Below are positions 12,201 to 22,455 of a DNA stretch of 64,000 bases, in pieces. Made by a program: the position numbers and the translations under genes. Position 1 is the stretch's first letter; every line of letters starts with the position of its first letter. The stretch is from Undaria pinnatifida (taxonomy: Eukaryota > Sar > Phaeophyceae > Laminariales > Alariaceae). The notes below the pieces were generated by a model. The model ran no database searches, was not told where the DNA came from, and saw only the letters and a program-made list of their open reading frames with translations. The stretch lies in assembly GCA_012845835.1 (NCBI GenBank), contig JABAKD010000002.1:12069120-12133119 (forward strand). The letters are read 5' to 3'.

Positions 12201-14506
12201 AAGAGTACATTCTTCATGGAACATATTTTGATAAAAATATGCATTCGTACCACATGCTTTTGAGCTCCGACCACTTTAGGACGCACACGCCAACGCCCAA
12301 TGATAGCGAAGCAAGTTATTTAGGCTAGGTTGCGTTGCGTTTGGGCTGGGTAGTGGGTCGGGCCAGGTCGAGTCGGGTCGGGTCGGGTTGGGTTGCGTTG
12401 GGTTGCAATATTGCACGGGTGGTGGATAGGTTACTGCTTCCCCCAACGCAGTTGGCGACGTTTACAATTATGCAACGAGCACGAGTTCCTACGGCAGCGA
12501 AAGCTACGGTATCTTATCGAATACCTTATATCTGGTACGAAGGGTACACATAAAATAGCTGCTAGTTGTCAAGCCGTCGTGTTTCTTTATGCGCTACCCT
12601 CTGGACCTAACCGCTATCGTAACAACGCAGGGGGAACACGGCAACAGCATTCGCCATGAACGAAGATTTTTCTAGGACGCTGGAAAAGCAAATGGACCTG
12701 TTCAACTCTCCGGATGGTGATCAGGTGAGGACAAAAATTCGAAGGAAAGCTTTTGCAACATCCCGGAAACGCACTTGTTTTACTTTCATTTGATTTCTTT
12801 TTTGCTTACCCGTGAACCTGCAGTCTCTTGTCATTGTGCGTTTTCGTGGCCCCGGGGTAGGCTGTGGACGGCAGCAACAACACTGCTGCTAAGATTCGTT
12901 GTTGACAGGACGAAATTGAACGCAAAATTGAAAGCATGCCCACATGTCAGTCGAGCTCTCTGATGTTACGACTGTGTTCGTGTGAGGCTTTGTATAGTGT
13001 GTAGAACAGGCAACCAAAAATCTCCAAAGATAAGCTAACAAACAAACGGGGGCGTTTTTCCCCCCCTTCCATGTGTTGTATGTATTCCTTCATACTAAAA
13101 CAATGGACTTCCTTAATACTGGTATACGAATAATTTGTACGTGATCAGTGTTTTTTTTTTTCCCGCCGTTATTTGCCGCCTCTGCAGATTTTGGCGACCC
13201 AGCAGAAGTTAGACGAGGTGAAAGACGTGATGGTGGCGTCGGTGGAGTTGGTGCTGGAGCGGGGCGAGAGACTTGAGCTGCTGGTGGACAAGACAGACAA
13301 TTTGCAGCAGCAGGTGCGTTGCTCGTACAACTATGATGATCGTATATGAGGTACTTGCACAGTACGAGCTCTTATGCGTACAGTGCTCTAACAGCCTACA
13401 AGTACTTCGTATCAGTATATTAATCCTACCGCACTAGACTACCATTAATAGACTACAAGTGTCGTACACTGCATTACAACAGTACTTGTTACGGGCGAAT
13501 GTTGGTTTCTATTTTGCAGGGCTTTTCACCGACCGGGTCAGTCCTCGCGGGTCGAGCCGGGTCAACATAACCCAAGCCGACCCGTGAAAATTGATTACCT
13601 CCTGATCCGATTCGTGCGATTTCGAACACCTCCCGGCCAGACCGGGCTCGACCCGATCCGTGCGATTTCGAATACCCCCTGACCAGACCGGACTCGACCC
13701 GCGAGTTTGTTTCAATATCTCCTGACCGAACCCACAAGTCGTAATATCTCCTGACCGAACCCACAAGTCGTGTCGTGAATGACCAGTAAGAAGCCCTGCT
13801 ATTTTGCACAGCGCGTTAAAAATGAAGACCCCTTTCGAAATGGCTGGAGCCTGGTTTGTGCTGGTCTTGCGTACGCCGCCGACTGCGAGAAGTATTGAAG
13901 AAAATTTCAGCCATGGGACAACATGAACAGCTACCACCCACCATCCACCCTCGCAAATAACTTGACGACAGTTACAAATAGTCTGCTGCGCGAGTTCGTA
14001 GTACAGAGGAATCTAGCAATCAGGACCAAATATGGTTTGTGAAAACATGGGATTATGTAGGTTTTTGCGTGCAGTAGGCGTTCTCTCATTACTCTGATCC
14101 TCCGTGAATGTAAATATCGGCAGCTACACTATATTTAATACCAGGTATCAAGTATGGTGGAACTGTAAAGTAGTTGTTTTTTCCGTTCCCCCTCCCATTT
14201 TCCGTTCCGATCCCCGTACCGTCTGTCTCCCCATCCCTCTTTTCCTTCTAACTCCCCCCCCCCCCTTTTTTCTTTCTGCCGTTTTTTTCCCCTTTTTTTT
14301 TAATACACCTTTTTGTTTGCCTGATTTTTGTTCTTTTTCTTTCTCAGGCATTCCGTTTCGAAAACACTGCAAAACGGCTGAAAAGCACCCTCTTCTGGAA
14401 ACGCGTACGTTTCTATTCTCTCGCGATCGTGGGGACGCTCATCCTTCTCTACGGGATCACGGCCGTGGCATGTGGCCCCACGTACACAAAGTGCAAGAGC
14501 GCGTGA
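9071..14506 (+). CDS. VAMP7-type longin R-SNARE gene (5 visible exons, start codon not found)
   Basis: Exons 9071-9216, 11865-11996, 12631-12724, 13188-13313 and 14348-14506 join in phase into 218 residues plus a stop; only a few N-terminal residues are missing. Family knowledge: longin R-SNAREs (VAMP7, plant VAMP72) sit on endosome, lysosome, vacuole or secretory vesicles and pair with three Q-SNAREs to drive fusion, while the longin domain controls folding and sorting. Seen here: longin domain about residues 1-95, SNARE motif about 125-180 with the zero-layer Arg at 149 inside LERGERLELL, basic linker, membrane span about 188-208 and a short Cys-containing luminal tail. Total length matches the usual ~220 residues. 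Four of five boundaries are clean GT-AG sites; the first donor is uncertain. The start exon must lie upstream of 9071 and was not identified. No paralogue or regulatory site is visible. Confidence 0.88.
9225..9510 (+). repeat. GTT/GGT microsatellite after the R-SNARE exon A donor
   Basis: TTG and GGT runs on the + strand start within ten bases of the donor and surround a copy of the exon edge at 9301. Confidence 0.85.
10173..10553 (+). repeat. 187-base tandem duplication (2 copies)
   Basis: GTGTACAGCGCTCASTCTAC opens both units (10173-10359 and 10360-10553). About 85 percent identity by eye. No coding supported. Confidence 0.85.
10880..11335 (+). repeat. GGT/GTG-rich repeat inside R-SNARE intron A
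   Basis: Imperfect (GGT)n and (GTGTTG)n on the + strand, interrupted at 11115 by an exon-edge copy. Confidence 0.85.
11641..11695 (+). pseudogene. Decayed copy of the exon B 5' edge with its acceptor
   Basis: TTTTGGCCAG at 11631-11640 followed by GTACGTGTTTCACCGCCGAA repeats the acceptor and first bases of exon B 224 bases downstream (YVFHRRINDG against YVFHYRVDDG). The duplicated block also includes upstream intron (11548-11640 against 11730-11864: GGACTATCA, AAGTCGC, CACTAC and the C-rich tract). After about 50 bases it runs into CTAACCCTAACC and loses the frame. Confidence 0.65.
11865..11996 (+). CDS. R-SNARE exon B: C-terminal half of the longin domain
   Basis: The acceptor TTGGCCAG (11857-11864) follows a C/T tract. 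The product begins YVFHYRVDDGLTYLCMADEE and ends with the helix LLQEIKNRFQATYGDR, matching the final strands and helix of longin domains. The donor GTACGA at 11997 leaves two bases, completed by G at 12631 to give Arg. A diverged copy of this exon's start lies 224 bases upstream at 11641. Confidence 0.88.
12340..12405 (+). repeat. GGGTC/GGGTT short tandem repeat
   Basis: GGGTCGGGTCGGGTTGGG-type runs in R-SNARE intron B, similar in wording to the GACCCGACCCG minisatellite elsewhere. Confidence 0.6.
12631..12724 (+). CDS. R-SNARE exon C: linker between longin and SNARE motif
   Basis: The exon starts after ACAACGCAG and ends at CAG|GTGAGG. It encodes the linker including AFAMNEDFSRTLEKQMDLFN, equivalent to the MN-x-E/D-F helix that follows the longin domain in VAMP7-type proteins. 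It enters with one base and leaves in phase 0, agreeing with both neighbours. Confidence 0.87.
13188..13313 (+). CDS. R-SNARE exon D: SNARE motif
   Basis: The acceptor CTCTGCAG is preceded by a T/C tract; the donor is CAG|GTGCGT. Its 42 codons are the SNARE heptads: LDEVKDVMVASVELVLERGE then RLELLVDKTDNLQQQ. The Arg in LERGE is the ionic zero-layer residue that defines R-SNAREs. Phase 0 on both sides. Confidence 0.92.
13500..13785. repeat. GACCCGACCCG...GATTTCGAATACC minisatellite
   Basis: About six ~40-base units (CTCCTGACCAGACCGGACTC, CCGTGCGATTTCGAA) in intron D of the R-SNARE gene. The family recurs inverted at 15190-15310 and directly at 45060-45365. Confidence 0.75.
14348..14506 (+). 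CDS. R-SNARE terminal exon E: end of SNARE motif and membrane anchor
   Basis: The acceptor TTTCTCAG ends a long T-rich tract (14245-14347). It encodes AFRFENTAKRLKSTLFWKRV, the end of the SNARE helix with the usual aromatic-basic juxtamembrane segment, then a hydrophobic span (YSLAIVGTLILLYGITAVAC) and a short tail ending KCKSA, with TGA at 14504. This is a tail anchor typical of SNAREs. Confidence 0.9.
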   Translation, partial: AFRFENTAKRLKSTLFWKRVRFYSLAIVGTLILLYGITAVACGPTYTKCKSA

Positions 14507-14559
14507 CGCTCCCGAATATACGGCTTAACTCGTACCGGTTGGTTTGTGCCAGTTGGTTA

Positions 14560-15085
14560 TATCGATTGGATTGTGTCGGTTGGATTTTGTCCTCTTCTTT
14601 CTTTTTCGCCCTCTAGTATGGAGAGTGCGAGGACATATCAAGTGCTTTTTTTAGCGGCTAATTTCGATTTCGCGGTCTAACCCGTGTGTCGGTTGGGTTT
14701 TGTCCTCGTTTTTTATGATTTTCCCTTTTGTTTGGAGAGCGCGAGGATGTAAAATTGCTTCTTTTTTTTTGCGGCAAATTTCAAATAGGGTTATGTCCTC
14801 TTTTTTTTTCCCCCTTTGTTTGGAGAATGCGAGAGAAAATTAAAAATGCGTTTTTTGTTTTAGTGGCAAATGTGAAGTTCGCGGCCTATCCTGTGGCGGT
14901 TGAGCTTGTCTTCCCCCCCCTCCTTTGATTTGGAGAGATCACGAGGACATACAAAAGTGCGCCTGTTTTTTTAGCAGCAACTTTCAAATCTCGGTGATAC
15001 GACAGCAATGATGAGTGTACCCCCTTGTCTGAAAAGTACGAGGAAATAATGTATTTTTTTTTAGCGGCAAAATTCAGGTTGTGGT
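14560..15085 (+). repeat. Degenerate ~115-base tandem repeat downstream of the R-SNARE gene
   Basis: About five units with TTGTCCTC, a T-rich run, TTTGGAGAGYGCGAGGACAT and GCGGCAAATTTC. It starts about 60 bases after the stop codon, so it probably forms the 3' UTR or flank. Confidence 0.65.
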
Positions 15086-15189
15086 CGGTATTACGATAGA
15101 CGATGAGTGTACAAAGAACGGGCGGGGTTCCTAAAATACAGAAAAGAAAGATCATGTGCTCTACATCATGATACACGACACGACTTTTC

Positions 15190-15310
15190 GCGGGTCATGC
15201 ATGATCTGACTCGTGGGTCTGGTAAAGATTTTTTCCAAACCTCGCGGGTTGAGTCGGGTCGGGTCAAGAGGTTTTCCAATCTCCCCGCGAGAAGTGACCA
15301 GACCCCTTGG
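15190..15310. repeat. Inverted copy of the GACCCGACCCG minisatellite
   Basis: Bases 15205-15300 (GACTCGTGGGTCTGG, GAGTCGGGTCGGGTC) are the reverse strand of the 13500 family. Confidence 0.65.
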
Positions 15311-17395
15311 AGAAAAGCCCTGTTTTTGTTTGTTTCGGTCGGTCGGAACGATAGTTGGTGACGCTTTTTTTTTCTTTTGTTATTTTTGGTGATCCGTGAG
15401 CTGAGAAAATAAGCCAATGAGAGCGGTCGGTGGTCGAACAAACGAACCAACTTCCGGCATGTCACATGCAATTGAGAGCTAATATCGTTACAGAGGAAGC
15501 ATTAGTGACAACAGCAGTGGGGGTCTTCCAATTATACTGTCGGCATGTGCCAGCCCAAGATACCGGCATTGTTCAGGACACCCGCACTAGTAGGAATAGG
15601 GTTACTTACAGAGTTTAAGTGGTACCACCGGCACTATATAGAGCAGTGGCACTATTCTACCGGCACTATCGGGAGCCACTGCAGCATTATTTTTGTTTCT
15701 TGCAAGCTGCGTGACACGTCGGCCGCGCGTTCTTTTAATGCCAGGGTAATTTTTTTTCGTGGTTGATCGGCGACGTCCCTCGGGAAGGAGCTGGCCGTCC
15801 GTGATTTAGGCGTCCCTAGAGCGCAGTGTATGCCACCAGCTGTTTGTTGGATAATCAACGGATATAAGGCGGGTTCGATTGAAAAGTTGACCGTTCGTTG
15901 TTGCGTTAAGCTTTTCACACGTAGGACGGGTATATCTATTTTTATAGATCAGCTAGATACTGTATCTCAGTCGAATCGATATGGTATACCTGGTACACGT
16001 TTTAGTGCAGGATATGCTGTACAATGCAATACAGATCCGAAATCGTGAAATATGAGCTAGATCATGCAGATCATACGACGGCTTCCACCTGGCAGGCAAC
16101 ATGATCCATATCATGGCCATGCAAATCAAAAGTCCAGAGGGATATCTTTTGTATCTGCCCTGCATGGCATCGATAATTAATACTACTAATTATCAAATAA
16201 TGGGCGGGATCTGATCTGTCTGAAGTTTGAGCCCTTTTTGAACGGCTACGAAAAAGATGCCATACTCTACGGCGAGTATAATTGTGTACTACGTTAATTC
16301 CAAGTAGTTTGTGCCCGAAAGTGTGGGTTCAGTGTTAAAGTTTGAGTAGTAAAATCGGGTTTCCAGAAAATCCAGACACCGATGGTACGGAGGAGGCTCT
16401 ATGGGTTGGAATCCGTGAATCACTTGAAGAATCTAGGCCACCACAACATTGTTGTGTCTTTTTCCTACGTACCCAAAGCCAGAGAATAACCTACATGTAG
16501 TTTATACGTACATGCGTCGTAGGAGAAATACTGACCATCCCACCCAGCCAACTTATTATGCATGCAGTATTCTTGTTTACAACCTTTGCAGACCGGAGAA
16601 GACTGCGAGCGCCTTGCCGCACTCAGCCCCGTGCGGAAGCAACTACGACTAGGGGTATCTTCAAATGGATCGGGGATTGGGACAAAGCTGTTGTTTCCGG
16701 CCTCTTCGAGCCTGTCTTAGACACAGCACCAGAACCACAATCATCATTGACTTGAACCTCTGCCCAACGGGCTAGAACAAGAGGAACTTCAGCAAAAACA
16801 ATTTCAGACCACCCTAAATATCCTGCGTGCTGAGTAGCTTCAGAAGCTCTGTGTGCCGTGATTTTATTTCCAGGATTATTACTGCCGCGCTCAGCGCGGA
16901 CGGTACATCCCGGGCGAGACCCTCCTGCTTTGCGGCAGGAGGCCTTATCTTAATTTAATAATCCAATCATGCTTACCTTAAATGATCGGTGAAGCCGCAG
17001 AAGAATACTACACTGACGGTAACATTAGCTAGACCGTACACAGATGTTCCCTTAAATATCTAGATATCCAGGGAGTAGGGATCATCGGAGATCTATCGGT
17101 CCAACTTTTTACTCCCAGTCATCGTCTTCTGTCTCCAAATTGACCCTTTCTGCTACTTTATAATAGATGGAAATATCATCCGAATGGGCTCTTTGCTGCT
17201 TGCTGCTGTGGAGTCATCAGAAGTTTCTACCGTGGATAATTTTAGCGATTGTAGCTGCTGAAATATCTTCGACATCATGATTCATTTGGTTGGTTGTTGG
17301 TGCATATCTCATACACTGTGACTCAATTTGCCACAGCAAATCAACTGGAGGGCGTCAACTTGCAAAATACGTTGCGGCGCGTCAAAAAAATCGCC
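15311..17395. other. Intergenic; no gene recognised
   Basis: Mixed sequence with an exon-edge-like TTTCTTGCAAGCTGCGTGAC at 15696 that is only a repeat end. A short open stretch near 16590 lacks a family match and paired splice sites. Confidence 0.4.
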
Positions 17396-17399
17396 GTCT

Positions 17400-17576
17400 C
17401 TTCTCTTTTTTTTTTTCTTTTTTCTCATCCTCCGACGGATGGGGAAAAATAAAGCTTAAGCTCACCATTTGTGCACTTCCCCGTATTTTCATACGCGTCG
17501 CGTGTCGATTTAACCCAGTTGCTTTCGCAGCCCAACGCAACTGAGTTAAATCGACACACGACGCGTATGAAAATAC
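17400..17576. repeat. Dispersed repeat copy ending in a 39-base-arm hairpin
   Basis: 17483-17521 and 17538-17576 are reverse complements at 37 of 39 positions around a 16-base loop (CTTTCGCAGCCCAACG). The left part matches 2521-2665, so the hairpin arose by inverted duplication of that repeat's end. Confidence 0.85.
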
Positions 17577-17879
17577 TTCTTTTTTATGTTTTAGTTTTTA
17601 TTTTTTTATTTATTTTATAAAAATTGAAATTTGTTTAATTGAAAAACGTCAGCAGCTGTGAGTAAGAATGATTGAATGGTTGAAACTCAACTTTGCAAAC
17701 TGCGTGATACATCTTCTATATGTTTCGCTAAAATGTTAAGATACGAAAGGCGTGTAATTCTCCGAATTCCTCAAGGTAATTATGGTGGAAAAACGAGTTT
17801 ATTCGAAGGAAATAACTCGAGTAGCATTTTTTTTGTTGTGCAACATTTTTAGTCTACTTCCTCACAATAGCGTCGCAGA

Positions 17880-18242
17880 CAGGATGTGAGATTATGAGCA
17901 TAGTGAGGTGGCTGGTTCGATTCTCACCGTCTTTCCCAGCAGAAAAAGGAAAAAAAGGGATTTTCTCACTTTCAAGAGCCTTTAAAACTCAACCACTTAA
18001 CAACAACGGTGAGAGCAATGTACACTATAGGATTTTACTTTTTATATGTTTCTGGTGGAGGCATGAATTGCTCCAGCTAGCTGTGATATAGTCTATCTAT
18101 GCATGCGTGTACACCTTTCTTTGGTTTGTTTGTGTTTTTTTCTGGGGTGTTCCTCAGCTCCAGAGTGACTGGAGCCTGTCCTGTGACCACGGACTTGATT
18201 ATATAAGTTAATGTCAGAACAACAACAACAACAACAACAACA
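17880..18242 (+). mobile_element. (CAA)n-tailed retroposon, copy 1
   Basis: 18032-18242 matches 38051-38231 closely (ATGTTTCTGGTGGAGGCATG, CAGCTCCAGAGTGACTGGAR, GACCACGGACTTGATTAT), and both end in (AACA)/(CAA) repeats. A B-box-like GGTTCGATTCT at 17913 may belong to its head. The 3' simple-repeat tail is typical of LINE/SINE retroposition. Confidence 0.65.
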
Positions 18243-18289
18243 GGATCATTGCAAGTCACTTTAACACCGAAAAAGTAGCAGATTGCGAT

Positions 18290-18808
18290 CCTCTAGGCGC
18301 CCTAACCAGGAGGCCCAGGGATAAGGGAGGGAACGCTCGAGGTCCCGCGAGTCGAAACGGGGAGGGGACAACGTGACGAGAACCCCGACGACGACAGCGA
18401 CACCAACATCAGTCACCCCCAACGCACACCGACCGACCGGGTCGACTCGCCGGTCCACGCGGAGGAGGCGGAATAACCCCTACCGGGCGCGGGGGCATCT
18501 AGACGCCAGGTCTCGCCAGCCTCGAGGGAGCGCCACCAGCTGATTTCCTCGCACTCGACAGAACACCACCGCCGCCACCTGGACTCTCCGTGCTCGACAG
18601 AGCGCCTCCCTCAGAACTCCGGAGACCAGGACACCCATGTCGGCCCCTCGGACTCCGAGTCTGGATTTACTTGGGCCCTTAGCACCTTTTCTGTGGTTAG
18701 TTTGCCGTAGAGCCTTTCCTGCCCCCCCCCGCCACACCGGCGGTATGCGGCAGGTTCTAGAGCCTTTTCTGCCCCCCCCCCCCGCCACACCGGCGGTACG
18801 CGGTAGGT
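18290..18808. other. GC-rich island with a 48-base tandem duplication
   Basis: 18290-18680 is markedly GC-rich but has no long clean frame on either strand. GAGCCTTTTCTGCCCCCCCC...CCACACCGGCGGTAYGCGG occurs twice (18712-18757, 18760-18808). Possibly a decayed coding or transposon piece. Confidence 0.4.
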
Positions 18809-18950
18809 TTTTGACGGGTGGCTTTTGCCTTGTTGTAGGGTCTGCGTTTCCTTGAACTGATTTTCTTCGCGTGTTCCTGGCTCCATAGCCAGACCGTTAG
18901 ATGTGTGGGAGAGGGTTCTGAGGAGCCGCATATTCGACTCAAATTGTCTA

Positions 18951-19805
18951 CAGTAGCGGCTACGGTTTAAGGGAGGGTCGGTACAAGCCAATTTCTCTCT
19001 CTTAAATCCGGCTTTCTCTTATACCGTCTCGGCTACGGTATGAGAGAATATTCTCTTATACCGTAGCCAAATCGAAAGCGCGCCAGAGAGAGACGCTCTT
19101 GTCCGAACTATATGGCGTAGGAGGTCGTAGAGAGTGTATCATTCAATGTCGCGTAACGCAGCAAACGTTACCACGTCGGGCTACCTCCAAACACCGCTCA
19201 TTCTCTTGGTTGGCGAGCACGTGGACCCAAGTACGTGGTGCGCTTTTTTTGGTGGATCTGCGCTTGGAAAATAAATCATCGTCGTGTCATGCGATGCATA
19301 TTTTGCACGTGGACACGCAAAGTTGGTACAGTAGTGGTTTTGTTGTTGTTTTATAGGTGTGTTTCATGCTCGCACCTCTTCTAGAAGGACAACACGAGGC
19401 TACGAATACACCAGCACTCAAGAAAGACGCACCCGTTCACACACTGCACCCCTTCCTCCCACCGTACCCTCAACACAACACCCTCAACCTCTCATCCCAT
19501 CGATTTAACCCCCCGACAAAACACGAGTCAACGAAAAAAAAAACTTCACATTTATCAAGACACCACTCGCCCTACAAATAACACAAACCCAAGAAACTAA
19601 CGCTACCCTCGCGACCTGTCAGCCTGAACACAATCTGTGTGTGTGATGTGTGTGTCCACGTGGTTTCCAAATGGTTCGATTTAAGAGAAAATCTCGGCAA
19701 GCAATAGGAATTCTCTCTTAAATCGATTTTGATTGGTACAAGCCAATTCCTCTCTCTTAAATCCGTACTTTCTCTTTAAAAAGTTATCTTAAACCGTAGC
19801 CGCTG
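18951..19805. mobile_element. TA-flanked inverted-repeat transposon (pogo/Tc1-like ends), 855 bp
   Basis: Left TA|CAGTAGCGGCTACGGTTTAA and right TTAAACCGTAGCCGCTG|TA form terminal inverted repeats with a TA duplication. The CAG...CTG ends and TA target are typical of the Tc1/mariner superfamily, pogo-like branch. Internal sub-repeats (TCTCTTAAATCC, ATACCGTAGCC) occur near both ends. No transposase is seen, so non-autonomous. Confidence 0.6.
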
Positions 19806-19993
19806 TAGTTCATAGAACCGGAGTGTCCCCGAATCTCCCATATTCCTGCATATATATGCGGCTCATCAGTCAGGGTGGGCTAGTGTTAAGATACGGCCTC
19901 GAAAGGCCACAAGTGTGATTATCCAAATTGAGATAATTTGGATGGGTTTCGTATGATACGGTTGGCGTTTTATATTCGGGATAGTCAGGAAAT

Positions 19994-20019
19994 AGATCGG
20001 AGGCACGTGCCTCCGATCT
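19994..20019. repeat. Perfect 26-base palindrome
   Basis: Two 13-base arms without a spacer, reading AGATCGGAGGCAC and its reverse complement, centred on CACGTG. It lies in intergenic DNA; function unknown. Confidence 0.9.
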
Positions 20020-22310
20020 CAGAAGCCATCCGGTGCTCTGGTGGAATCGAACATAGCTACGTCTCTACGAAGGCTAAGAAAGTGAGTACTCTCCGAGGAC
20101 CTGCTCAATTGGCACACCTGCAGGGGACACTCTGTGTCTCCGCTCTATACCCTTAGGATTATACAGTAGTTGCACAAAAATTACGGAAGGTCGTTCGCGC
20201 GTATTATACATGAGATCCTCACGAAAGATATATCCCCTGGATGTCAGGGTCAACAACAGTATTTATATAGCATCTTTGTGGGTATACGTGTTATAACTGA
20301 ATGGTTGTGCTCGCCCTCTCGTCACTTTCTTGTTCAAGAGAAGTATACCGCGCGTACGGGTAGTGGCTGCACACCTGTAATGGAACTCAGCTAACGCCAA
20401 CACAGGCAAGTATTCCCTAAAATTTATCGAATTCCAAGCTAGTAATAACAGCGCCAACACTGGCAAGTATTTCATCGATGAACAATCCAGGATGAGCACA
20501 GACAGGGAAGGATGTACACTGCTGTAGGATGTTTCCAGCTCTCCTGTGCACTCGCACGAGTACTATATAGGGCTGCGTTCCTCTCGTGGCTCTGTACTCC
20601 TGTCTCTACTGCGACTCTAACTACCGCAGAGCTGCGGATGGATGCCACGATATGATGATATGATGCTTCGAAGTTCCAGACCATTCCCTTGAACAGGAAC
20701 ATTTTTTTGTCCGTTACGTTTCTTTCGTAGTCGAAACGACACAAGTTGCTCCGCTCGCCGCATGTCCACCCACAGCCACTACTGCTGTACGGCCTCCAGT
20801 CCAGCAAGGATTACTGCGTGGCAGCCTCATCCTACCCAGCACTGCTTGTATAAGGTATGAGACATCACGTTACCACTTTGGCGAAAGCCAGCGCCTATGT
20901 GTGTGTTGTGAGCGAAGCACCGTGCGTAAACTTGCGGGCCCCATCGCCACAACGTTGCACATTGTTTTACATTTCCAGCGATTCTGCCATGCCATGGCAG
21001 TGTCATGTCACTGCCATCGTACTGCAAGGGACGTCTACGGTAGTGTGTACACATCCCCCCATCACCGCCCTATTTCGGCGTCCCAGACCCGAAACCGTAC
21101 GGCACCACTATGATACCGCTGGGTATCCTGCTGTCACAGTTTCTCGAATCCGAGTTTCTGTCCGTCATTCATAACTTACATTCTCCGTTCTACCAGGTAC
21201 TCACATCGACGTGGCTCAACGTTGTAGTACGAGCGTACTGCAGTTGCTGTGCGAGAAGCACCGCGGCATGATACTCGTAGCGGCCCTAGCTCGCTTATGT
21301 ACGCGTATGAGTGCACGAGCATGCTAGAAAATAAATACGTCGTAATCGCTGAACTAGCAGTCATCCTGCAGGTTAGGGGCAGTGCTGACGAAAAATAAAT
21401 TGCACAACACTTGGACACAAGACAAGAGTACGAACCCCAATTGGTTAGTAGCACTGTGAGTTGACTGGCCACCATATTTTATAAAAATATTTCAAGGACG
21501 TCAGCCGTGAGTTCGACGAATTTCGGGTCGATACTCATCTTTGCAAGCTGCGTTGTTGGTACTTAATTTTACCATACAAGTATTATAATTCGATGGAAAT
21601 CGAGGAGCATTAAAAGCTGAAGAGTGGGAATGCTGAACCCCATGCGCGATAAAAGTGAAGGCACACACACCTGTGACCACGGCTTGTCCAGAAGATCGCT
21701 CTGGGTACAACACAATCTCTTACGAGTTGAGCTGCAGAGTAAAAGTCATTTTATAGAATTACTTACAGCTTACATTTTTCAATTAAAAAAAATGAAATAA
21801 AATACACGTCGCCGACTGTAGTCTAATACCCTGGCACATTAATTACGAGTTCGCTAGGTTTTACAGCTATTAATAGCTGCGTGCGGTATTTTGTCGGAGT
21901 TATGATGCGTCTCTTTGCATCTGACTGACGGCGTTTGTGGCTCGATGTATGTGATCGCGTCAGACTGAATGAGTTGGTTTATTTTAACTCCGCCACCCAT
22001 ACATAGATCTAGGAACTAAAAATAACTATTATTAATGATAGTGACTATTAGTAGCAGTTCAAGCCAACCACTAGCCCTACAGATTGTGCATTCGACGCAG
22101 TTTATAGAAGATACACTCCCATCACCACAAAAATCCAACAACAGTTGGCGCGGGGTGCTGCGTAACGCCGCAGTGGTTATGGTGTATATCTGACAGAGTA
22201 TACTCTTCAACACCACCCACGAGTACACGCGTAGGTATGGCAGTAGCCGCTTCTGCGTACCGGACTGCGATTTATTGTTGAGCATCGGCGCATCGGCCTA
22301 ACTGGGTCTC
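20020..22310. other. Intergenic; transposon remnants only
   Basis: 21478-21562 is a nearly identical inverted copy of 8432-8521. 21590-21700 is a tail fragment of the SINE at 5885-6165. Otherwise no exon with matching splice sites was found. Confidence 0.45.
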
Positions 22311-22364
22311 TTGTCGCCCTTTCTTTTCAGCCTTCTTCATCAAAATACAGCAGGGAGAGACAGT

Positions 22365-22455
22365 ATGGAAGGCTTTGACTCCCCGCCACGGCACGAGGGA
22401 GCGCTAGGAGTACCTGCTGGCGGAAAAAAAAACGGCTCTCCGAGCTGCCACGCGG
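22365..22455 (+). CDS. TPR gene exon 1 (proposed start)
   Basis: ATG at 22365 opens MEGFDSPPRHEGALGVPAGG and continues to CHA. The donor G|GTATGG at 22456 leaves one base, exactly what exon 2 (starting AT) needs to make GAT. An acceptor-like TTCTTTTCAG at 22321-22330 suggests an upstream 5'-UTR intron. The reading frame stays open to 22592, so another donor or a separate gene cannot be excluded. Confidence 0.45.

Noticed and set aside
17895..17940. tRNA gene around GGTTCGATTCTCACC
   Set aside because: B-box-like motif present, but the T-stem does not pair and no acceptor stem or anticodon arm can be built; better taken as a retroposon head.
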